Positions 58,320 through 64,000 of a DNA stretch of 64,000 nucleotides are shown piece by piece. Below the pieces are notes generated by a model that saw only the letters and a list, made by a program, of their open reading frames with translations, was not told the DNA's origin and searched no databases. The position numbers and the translations under genes were made by a program. Source of the DNA: Sulfitobacter sp. LCG007 (GTDB taxonomy: Bacteria > Pseudomonadota > Alphaproteobacteria > Rhodobacterales > Rhodobacteraceae); NCBI RefSeq assembly GCF_040801785.1, contig NZ_CP161805.1, forward strand, positions 1,426,001 to 1,490,000. The letters run 5' to 3'. Position 1 is the first letter of the stretch; the number at the start of each line of letters is the position of its first letter.

Positions 58320-59159
58320 TCAGCCGTTCCGGCGTGCCATGAAGGCCAGCCGCTCGAAGAGGTGGACGTCCTGTTCGTTCTTCAGCAGCGCTCCGTGCAG
58401 CCTGGGCAGCGCATTCGTGCCGGACTTCTTCAGATCCTCGGCACTCAGGTCCTCGGCGAGGATCAGCTTGAGCCAGTCCAGCACCTCGGAGGTCGAGGGC
58501 TTCTTCTTGAGACCCTGCTGGTCGCGGATGTCGTAGAATTGCGTCAGGGCCGTGGTCAGCAACGCTTCCTTGATGCCGGGATGATGGACCTCGATGATCT
58601 TTCGCAACGTCTCCATGTCCGGAAAGCGGATGTAGTGGAAGAAGCAGCGCCGCAGGAAGGCGTCCGGCAGCTCCTTTTCGTTGTTCGAGGTGATGATGAC
58701 GACGGGCCGCTGCCTGGCCCGGATCGTCTCGCCCGTTTCGTAGACGAAGAACTCCATCCGGTCGAGTTCCTGGAGCAGGTCATTGGGAAACTCGATGTCG
58801 GCCTTGTCGATCTCGTCGATCAGCAGGACCACCTTCTCGTCCGCTTCGAACGCCTCCCAGAGCTTGCCCTTGCGGATGTAGTTGCGCACGTCATGGACCC
58901 GTTCGTCGCCGAGCTGGCTGTCGCGCAGGCGGCTCACGGCGTCGTATTCGTAAAGCCCCTGCTGGGCGCGCGTGGTCGACTTGACGTTCCAGTCGATCAG
59001 ACGCAAACCCAGTCCCGAAGCGACCTGCCGGGCCAGTTCCGTCTTGCCCGTTCCGGGTTCGCCCTTGACCAGCAGGGGTCGCTCGAGCGTCACCGCCGCG
59101 TTGACCGCGATGGTCAGGTCGTCGGTGGCCACGTACTCGTGGGTACCTAAAAATTTCAT
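58320..59159 (-). CDS. MoxR family AAA+ ATPase
   Basis: A 279-residue AAA+ ATPase that remodels or metallates protein complexes together with VWA proteins. Walker A G-E-P-G-T-G-K-T (33-40), Walker B V-L-L-I-D-E-I-D-K-A-D (111-121), sensor 1 I-T-S-N-N (156-160) and Arg finger region L-R-R-C-F-F (169-174). The start MKFLGTHEYV at 59159 fits homologues. First gene of the minus-strand group that includes AEC, GNAT, DUF2927, the small membrane protein and the VWA protein. Confidence 0.93.
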   Translation of the reverse strand: MKFLGTHEYVATDDLTIAVNAAVTLERPLLVKGEPGTGKTELARQVASGLGLRLIDWNVKSTTRAQQGLYEYDAVSRLRDSQLGDERVHDVRNYIRKGKLWEAFEADEKVVLLIDEIDKADIEFPNDLLQELDRMEFFVYETGETIRARQRPVVIITSNNEKELPDAFLRRCFFHYIRFPDMETLRKIIEVHHPGIKEALLTTALTQFYDIRDQQGLKKKPSTSEVLDWLKLILAEDLSAEDLKKSGTNALPRLHGALLKNEQDVHLFERLAFMARRNG

Positions 59160-59161
59160 CA

Positions 59162-59236
59162 GATTGTCAATCCTTTGGGCATTCCCCGCTTGTCCCGTTT
59201 TTAGCCGCAAAAGCGCCGGATTGTGTAGTGACAATC
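59162..59236. promoter_or_regulatory. GATTGTCA repeats between moxR and dksA
   Basis: GATTGTCAATC (59162-59172, 5-bp arms around one base) and GATTGT-N6-ACAATC (59219-59236, 6-bp arms). They share the half-site GATTGTCA/TGACAATC. The gap is the only regulatory space for two divergent genes, MoxR and DksA. Confidence 0.3.
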
Positions 59237-59329
59237 GCATGCCCCTGAGTTAGATGCACGCGAAGGGGGGCCAAACTGCCCGGGGTAAAGTCGCTTATGC
59301 AAAACGTAAGCCGCGTTGAGGGGGATACG

Positions 59330-59752
59330 ATGAAGCAGGAAACTTTCCTGTCGGATGACTACCGTCCGGCAGAAGACGAACCTTTCATGAACGATCGTCA
59401 GCTCGAGTACTTCCGGAGGAAATTGCTGACCTGGAAAGCCGAACTTCTCGCCGGATCGCGCGACACGATCGAGGGCCTGCAGGACGGCACGCGCAACATT
59501 CCCGACGTGGCCGACCGGGCCAGCGAGGAAACCGATCGGGCGCTCGAACTGCGCACCCGTGACAGGCAGCGCAAGCTGGTGGCCAAGATCGACTCTGCGC
59601 TGCGGCGCATCGACGAGGGCGAATTCGGATTTTGCGTCGTGACCGGCGAACCCATCTCGCTCAAGCGGCTCGACGCACGGCCCATCGCGACCATGAGCCT
59701 CGAGGCGCAGGAGCGTCATGAGCGGCGCGAGAAGGTCCACCGCGACGACTGA
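59330..59752 (+). CDS. dksA: RNA polymerase-binding transcription factor DksA, single-cysteine form
   Basis: Binds the RNA polymerase secondary channel and, with ppGpp, resets transcription in starvation. It has 140 residues from ATG 59330 (GAGGGGG upstream). Coiled-coil tip with the needed Asp and Ala (D62, A64 in P-D-V-A-D-R-A-S), then L-E-L-R-T-R-D-R-Q-R-K-L. The zinc finger is reduced: E. coli has two CxxC pairs, this protein has only C102 (F-C-V-V-T) and S-L-E-A in place of the second pair. Rhodobacter DksA is known for the same loss. Ends at the terminator 59794-59824. Confidence 0.94.
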   Translation: MKQETFLSDDYRPAEDEPFMNDRQLEYFRRKLLTWKAELLAGSRDTIEGLQDGTRNIPDVADRASEETDRALELRTRDRQRKLVAKIDSALRRIDEGEFGFCVVTGEPISLKRLDARPIATMSLEAQERHERREKVHRDD

Positions 59753-59793
59753 CGCGGACGGCTCGCCTGCCGTGCGGGACGTGACAGGGGCAG

Positions 59794-59824
59794 AAGCGCC
59801 GGGACTGGTCCTTGGCGCTTTTTT
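59794..59824 (+). terminator. Rho-independent terminator of dksA
   Basis: Stem arms AAGCGCC and GGCGCTT (7 bp) with an inner GGAC/GTCC pairing, then a run of T to 59824. It ends about 18 bases before the start codon of the flavin monooxygenase gene. Confidence 0.8.
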
Positions 59825-59842
59825 GCTATGCAGGAGAAGAGG

Positions 59843-60988
59843 TTGACCGACAGCGCCACCGTCATCGGAGCAGGCATCGGCGGCATCGCCTGTGCCATTG
59901 CTCTGGCGCAGCGTGGCGTGGCGGTCACGGTGCTGGAACAGGCCGAGGCCATCCGCGAGGTCGGTGCGGGTCTGCAGATCAGCCCCAACGGGCTGGCCGT
60001 CCTGCGCGCCCTCGGCTGTGAGCCGGCGCTGTTGGAGCAAGGTGCGGTGGCGCCTGACGCCGTGGTTCTTGAGGACGGGCTCGACGGGCACGAGGTCGCG
60101 CGGCTTGATCTGACACGGATGGAGGGTCAGCAGTATTTCTGCATCCATCGTGCCGACTTGATCGATGTCCTCGAACGCCGCGCGCGCGCATTGGGCGTGA
60201 CCATCGAACTCGGCTGCCGTGTCGCGCGGGTCCGGCCCGGCGCGCCGCCGACGGTCGAACTGGCCCAGGGTACGGCCCGCAAGGCGGCGCTGGTCATCTG
60301 CGCGGACGGTATTCACTCGGTCGGTCGCCTCGCCTTCGGGCCAGCGCCGCCGGCTTTCTTCACCGGACAGGTCGCCTGGCGAACAACCGTGGCTGTCTCG
60401 GACCCGGTGGCGCCCGAGGTCCGGCTGATCATGGGACCGGGGCGGCATATGGTGAGCTATCCGCTGCGGGACGGAAAGCTCGTGAACATCGTCGCGGTCG
60501 AAGAGCGCCCGGAATGGACCGAGGAAGGCTGGGCGCATCGCGACGACCCGCTGCACCTGCGCCAGGCGTTCGCGGGCATCAAGGGCACCTACGCTTCCCT
60601 GCTGCGGGAGGTTCGCGAGGTCCATGTCTGGGGTCTGTTCCGTCACCCCCTTGCGCCGCGCTGGTTCGGCGAGGGCGTCGCACTCATGGGAGATGCGGCG
60701 CATCCCGCGCTTCCCTTCCTTGCACAGGGCGCGAATCTCGCGCTCGAGGACGCCTGGGTACTGGCGGATTGCGCCGCCGAGGGACGGCTTGAAAGCTACC
60801 AGTCACGCCGCGAGGAGCGGGTGGGTCGCGTGATCGCCGCCGCCGAAGCCAATGCGCGGAACTACCATCTGAGACCGGGTCCATACCGCAGGGCGGCGCA
60901 TCTGGCGCTAAGGTTGGGAAGCCGGTTCATGCCGGGGGTGCTGATGGGGCGCTACGACTGGATCTACCGCGAGGACGTGACGCGATAG
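59843..60988 (+). CDS. FAD-dependent monooxygenase
   Basis: A 381-residue flavoprotein hydroxylase of the class A type (UbiH/salicylate hydroxylase/3-hydroxybenzoate 6-hydroxylase group). FAD motif G-A-G-I-G-G (near residue 9) and E-Q-A; the G-D motif in A-L-M-G-D-A-A-H-P-A-L-P-F-L-A-Q-G-A-N-L-A-L-E-D-A, and a D-G-I-H-S region. I favour TTG 59843 (MTDSATVIGAGIGG) because AGGAG lies six bases upstream; ATG 59828 would have its ribosome site inside the dksA terminator. Substrate unknown; 3-hydroxybenzoate is a guess. Confidence 0.85.
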   Translation: MTDSATVIGAGIGGIACAIALAQRGVAVTVLEQAEAIREVGAGLQISPNGLAVLRALGCEPALLEQGAVAPDAVVLEDGLDGHEVARLDLTRMEGQQYFCIHRADLIDVLERRARALGVTIELGCRVARVRPGAPPTVELAQGTARKAALVICADGIHSVGRLAFGPAPPAFFTGQVAWRTTVAVSDPVAPEVRLIMGPGRHMVSYPLRDGKLVNIVAVEERPEWTEEGWAHRDDPLHLRQAFAGIKGTYASLLREVREVHVWGLFRHPLAPRWFGEGVALMGDAAHPALPFLAQGANLALEDAWVLADCAAEGRLESYQSRREERVGRVIAAAEANARNYHLRPGPYRRAAHLALRLGSRFMPGVLMGRYDWIYREDVTR

Positions 60989-61021
60989 GGTGCCGCCCGT
61001 CCGCCCGGTCGGAGGCAGGCG

Positions 61022-62068
61022 TCACTTCGCCCGCACGAGCATCCCGAAGAGGTCGCGCGGGTCGTCCGGATCGGCCAGAAGGTCCAGCGGGTGGTAGAAA
61101 CCGGTGCCTGCGATCCGGTCCCGGACGTATCTCAGGGCCGAGAAGTCCTCGATCGCGAAGCCCACGGAATCAAACAGCGTGATCTGGCGATCGCTGGTCC
61201 GTCCCGGCCTGGCCCCTGTCAGGACCTGCCAGATCTCGGTCACGGGGTGATCCGGCGCCAACTGCTGGATCTCGCCCTCGATGCGCGTCTGTTCGGGGTA
61301 TTCCACGAATATCTCGGCGCGATTGAGGATCGCTGGAGCAAGTTCCGTCTTGCCCGGACAGTCGCCACCGATCGCGTTGATGTGCACACCCGTGCCGACC
61401 ATGTTGTCCGTCAGAATGGTCGCGTACTGCTTGTCAGCCGTGCAGGTCGTCAGGATCTGCGCCCCCTCTATGGCTTCCTCGGCGCTGGTGCAGGAAACGA
61501 CGCGCAGGCCCGATCCAGCGAGGTTCGCCGCGCATTTGCGCGTGGCGCCTGCGTCGATGTCGTAAAGGCGCACCTCCTCGATACCGCAGATCGCCTTCAT
61601 CGCCAGCGACTGGAATTCCGACTGCGCCCCGTTGCCGATCATGGCCATGCTGCGGCTGTCCTTCGGCGCCAGCAGCCGGGCAACCAGGGCCGAAGTCGCC
61701 GCTGTGCGCATCGCCGTCAGCAGGGTCATCTCCGACAGCAGAACCGGATATCCCGTCGCGACTTCGGCAAGCAGCCCGAAGGCCGTGACCGTCTGCAGCC
61801 CCTCGGCGGTGTTGCTGGGGTGCCCGTTGACGTATTTGAACCCGTAGACCTCCCCGTCCGAGGTAGGCATCAGCTCGATCACGCCTTGCGCCGAATGCGA
61901 GGCCACCCGCGGCGTCTTGTCGAACAGCTCCCATCGCCGGAAGTCCGCCTCGATGTAGCCGGCAAGACCCCGCAGCATCTCTTCGACGCCCACATGATGA
62001 ATGAGCTGCATCATGTGATCGACCGAGACGAACGGGACGAGCGCCTTGTCGGAGGGTTCAAGCGACAT
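61022..62068 (-). CDS. Ornithine cyclodeaminase
   Basis: NAD-dependent enzyme turning ornithine to proline and ammonia. It has 348 residues, starting MSLEPSDKALVPF at ATG 62068 with GGAG upstream. Family features: G-F-K-Y-V-N-G-H-P (conserved Lys), A-M-R-T-A-A-T-S-A-L, the NAD loop I-G-N-G-A-Q-S-E-F, and I-G-G-D-C-P-G-K-T-E-L with the catalytic Asp. It lies downstream of arginase and the two overlap closely (arginase stop region 62080, this start 62068), which gives arginine to ornithine to proline. Confidence 0.93.
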   Translation of the reverse strand: MSLEPSDKALVPFVSVDHMMQLIHHVGVEEMLRGLAGYIEADFRRWELFDKTPRVASHSAQGVIELMPTSDGEVYGFKYVNGHPSNTAEGLQTVTAFGLLAEVATGYPVLLSEMTLLTAMRTAATSALVARLLAPKDSRSMAMIGNGAQSEFQSLAMKAICGIEEVRLYDIDAGATRKCAANLAGSGLRVVSCTSAEEAIEGAQILTTCTADKQYATILTDNMVGTGVHINAIGGDCPGKTELAPAILNRAEIFVEYPEQTRIEGEIQQLAPDHPVTEIWQVLTGARPGRTSDRQITLFDSVGFAIEDFSALRYVRDRIAGTGFYHPLDLLADPDDPRDLFGMLVRAK

Positions 62069-62079
62069 GGGGCGTCTCC

Positions 62080-63000
62080 TCAATAGGACCGGGTGGGCCG
62101 GTCGAAGACGCGGCGTCCGAGGGCGGACGCCGCGAGGTCGACCATCACCTGCGCCGTCTGCCCGCGCTGATCGAGAAAGGGATTGAGCTCGACCAGATCG
62201 AGCGAGGTCATGAGCCCGCTGTCGTGCAGCATCTCCATCACCAGATGACCCTCGCGGATCGTCGCGCCCCCCGGCACGGTGGTGCCCACCGCGGGGGCCA
62301 CCGAGGGATCTAGGAAATCCACGTCGAGCGAGACATGCAGCATTGCGCCCGCAGCCGCCACCCGGTCGAGGAAGCTCTGCAGGGGCTTGGCGATGCCATT
62401 CTCGTCGATGTCGCGCATGTCGACGCGCTGGATCGCGGTTTCCTGCAGGGCCGCGCGTTCGGGCGCATCGACCGAGCGCAAGCCGATGATGGCGATGTTT
62501 TCCTGCGGGAGCGGGTCTGCGACCTCCGGGAACCCGTCAAACCCCGACCGCCCGGTGACAAAACCAAGCGGCGTGCCGTGCAGATTGCCGGAATCCGTGG
62601 TCTGGGGCGTGTGGAAGTCGCTGTGCGCATCGAGCCAGAGCACGAAGAGCGGCTTTTGCCGCCCCGCCGCAAAGCGCATTGCCCCGAGCACGGTACCAAG
62701 GGAAAGCGCATGATCGCCTCCCATGAAGATCGGCAAGCCCCGTGCAAGCGCGTCTTCGGAGGCATCTGCCAGCGCCTCTGTCCAGGCGATGGTCTCCTCG
62801 CGCGCATGAAGCCTCTCATGCGGTTGCGCCGCGAAGGGCCGTGGCACCACATTTCCCAGATCTTCGACCGTGTGACCCAGCTCGGACAGCGCGCGGCCCA
62901 ACCCGGCAGTGCGATAGGCGTCCGGTCCCATGAGGCAGCCGGTGCGGCGCTTGCCGCTGTCCACCGGCGCGCCGATCAGGAGGCAGGTCTGCTGGGGCAT
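62080..63000 (-). CDS. rocF: Arginase
   Basis: Manganese enzyme that splits arginine into ornithine and urea. It has 306 residues from ATG 63000 (MPQQTCLLIGAP). Metal ligands: H97 (G-G-D-H-A-L-S), D124, H126 and D128 (L-D-A-H-S-D-F-H), D226 and D228 (S-L-D-V-D-F-L-D-P). S-G-N-L-H-G fits arginase over agmatinase. The ORF is open upstream but homology starts here. With the ornithine cyclodeaminase gene just downstream it forms an arginine-to-proline route. Confidence 0.93.
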   Translation of the reverse strand: MPQQTCLLIGAPVDSGKRRTGCLMGPDAYRTAGLGRALSELGHTVEDLGNVVPRPFAAQPHERLHAREETIAWTEALADASEDALARGLPIFMGGDHALSLGTVLGAMRFAAGRQKPLFVLWLDAHSDFHTPQTTDSGNLHGTPLGFVTGRSGFDGFPEVADPLPQENIAIIGLRSVDAPERAALQETAIQRVDMRDIDENGIAKPLQSFLDRVAAAGAMLHVSLDVDFLDPSVAPAVGTTVPGGATIREGHLVMEMLHDSGLMTSLDLVELNPFLDQRGQTAQVMVDLAASALGRRVFDRPTRSY

Positions 63001-63146
63001 CGAATTCTCCAAGACGTTGGTGCTGCGCAATATCATGCGCTCTGGCGCCCCAAGGCAAGCCGTGAATGCCTTGGACGCTCCGAGGGGTCTTGCCCGTTCC
63101 AAGTCCGCGCGCATACTCCGGGTCATCAGAAAAGCGGAGCCGGATC

Positions 63147-63617
63147 ATGGCTGACACCTTCGCGACGGGCGCCTGCGCCTGCGGATCGCTGACCTACCGG
63201 CTGACCCGCCCGCCCATGTTCACCCATTGCTGCCACTGCACTCAGTGCCAGAAGCTGACGGGCAGCGCCTTCGTGCTCAACACCATCATCGAGAACGACG
63301 CGATCGAGATCCTGTCCGGCCAGACCGTGACCACCGACGGGCCGTCGGAGGCGGGCAGGGCGCACATCATCTATCGCTGTGCCCGCTGCCTCGGCGCGAC
63401 ATGGAGCGACTACGGCGGACGCCCGAACTACCGCTTCGTTCGGGTCGGCACACTTGCTGAGCCGTCCCGCTTTCCACCCGATGCCCATATCTTCACCCGC
63501 TCGAAGCTCGACTGGGTGCTGATCCCCGAAGACCAGCGCGCCTTCGACGTCTTCTACGACCTCGAAACGGAATGGCCGCCAGAAATGCTTGCCCGCCGCC
63601 GCGCCGCCCTGGGCTGA
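63147..63617 (+). CDS. GFA family (glutathione-dependent formaldehyde-activating-like) protein
   Basis: A 156-residue zinc protein of the GFA fold. Zinc ligands visible: C10-x-C12 near the start, C-C-H-C-T-Q-C-Q-K (C28-C34), and Y-R-C-A-R-C-L-G (about 108-111). Ser/Gly-rich T-G-S-A-F. Most members are not proven formaldehyde enzymes; the name is historical. GGAG precedes ATG 63147. Divergent from arginase, alone on its strand, convergent with the dsbB gene. Confidence 0.9.
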   Translation: MADTFATGACACGSLTYRLTRPPMFTHCCHCTQCQKLTGSAFVLNTIIENDAIEILSGQTVTTDGPSEAGRAHIIYRCARCLGATWSDYGGRPNYRFVRVGTLAEPSRFPPDAHIFTRSKLDWVLIPEDQRAFDVFYDLETEWPPEMLARRRAALG

Positions 63618-63669
63618 GGCAACCCCGGCATCGGCGTGACCGGTGGGCAGGGACAGCGGATCGGGCCCG

Positions 63670-64000
63670 TCAGCCCCGCGCCGCGCGCAGCCAGATCACG
63701 ACCAGCACGAAGGAAAACAGCGCGTTCCAGCCCGCCATGGAAAGGCCCATCAGCGACCAGACGATCTCGTCGCACATGACGAGTCCAGAGGGCCCCTCCG
63801 TCGAGAGCAGATCGGCGCCGGACATGCCGCCAAGGTCCAGCCCGCCGCCGGTGCAGCTTGCCGGCCCCGGCCACCAGCGCCATTCGACGCCGGCATGGTA
63901 GACACCGATCAGGGCGGTTGCCGCCGCCGCCAACGCCCCTAGCCATGCCAGGCTGCGCGGGGCCCCGGCGAGGATCGCGAGACCGATCAGCACCGCCGCG
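63670..64000 (-). CDS. dsbB: Disulfide bond formation protein B (DsbB), C-terminal part; cut by window edge
   Basis: The visible 110 residues form the second half of DsbB, the membrane quinone oxidase that recharges DsbA. Features: Y-H-A-G-V-E-W-R-W-W-P-G-P-A-S-C (one redox Cys), M-C-D-E-I-V-W-S-L-M-G-L-S-M-A-G-W-N (the second redox Cys and the P/V-W-x-x-x-G-x-S-x-A-x-x-N signature). The N-terminal CxxC pair lies beyond the window. The 107-residue frame from 63993 opens at an internal GTG and is not the true start. A DsbA-like protein is encoded far away at 19968-20720. Confidence 0.88.
   Translation of the reverse strand, partial: AAVLIGLAILAGAPRSLAWLGALAAAATALIGVYHAGVEWRWWPGPASCTGGGLDLGGMSGADLLSTEGPSGLVMCDEIVWSLMGLSMAGWNALFSFVLVVIWLRAARG

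Noticed and set aside
1-64000. CRISPR array, prophage, insertion sequence or rRNA
   Set aside because: No regular repeat-spacer pattern, integrase, transposase, phage structural gene or rRNA stretch was seen on either strand.

Overview
The window looks like a chromosomal segment of an alphaproteobacterium of the family Rhodobacteraceae (Roseobacter/Rhodobacter relatives). The evidence is the high G+C codon use throughout, a Rhodobacter-type 5-aminolevulinate synthase (hemA) with an upstream FNR-type box, a PIN protein of the RSP_2648 type, a single-cysteine DksA, a TRAP transporter beside its own two-component system, and alphaproteobacterial forms of GlnE, Bpt and IspG. No phage, insertion sequence, CRISPR array or rRNA was seen. 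Two stretches (about 42.9-44.0 kb and 49.7-50.7 kb) have an AT-richer look and hold orphan genes.

Left end (1-8.1 kb): a formate dehydrogenase (FDH) maturation region. On the minus strand, genes for DUF3305, DUF3306, a TorD-like chaperone, a small Tat-signal protein and the FDH alpha subunit (cut by the window edge) form one operon. Divergent from it is a multi-cluster 4Fe-4S protein. Then come a cytochrome c fused to a TupA-like binding-protein remnant and a plus-strand operon (DUF6494, ApbC/Mrp, a degenerate biotin/lipoate-ligase-like protein, DUF6505). A 10-base motif is shared by the two divergent promoter regions.

8.2-31.5 kb: a GntR regulator with an AbrB-type membrane protein; a small orphan gene with a structured leader; a diheme cytochrome c; two identical tRNA-Asp genes with separate promoters; a haloacetate dehalogenase with an M20 dipeptidase; hemA; RodZ-like protein; ispG; a histidine kinase; a DsbA-like protein; an aminotransferase; cell-wall genes (amidase, PBP1A); prfB; an amidase; a Rieske oxygenase with an XRE regulator and a tandem operator-like repeat.

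31.5-42.8 kb: the ilvI-ilvN operon, preceded by a clear attenuator (leader peptide MTTLVVIVGRTRMGR, antiterminator and terminator) and carrying two perfect hairpins between its genes; an animal-type heme peroxidase; a LuxR-type response regulator and cache histidine kinase next to a TRAP transporter with an oversized membrane subunit.

42.9-64 kb: an orphan HEPN-like gene; bpt; RDD and DUF2852 membrane proteins preceded by two 19-bp dyads; YbaK; glnE; a secreted orphan; an RlmI-type methyltransferase; PIN protein; M48 protease; OsmC; a MoxR / AEC / GNAT / DUF2927 / small membrane protein / VWA group; dksA with a terminator; a flavin monooxygenase; ornithine cyclodeaminase and arginase, which together would turn arginine into proline; a GFA protein; and the C-terminal part of DsbB.

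All calls rest on reading the sequence and on memory of protein families. No database search was run.
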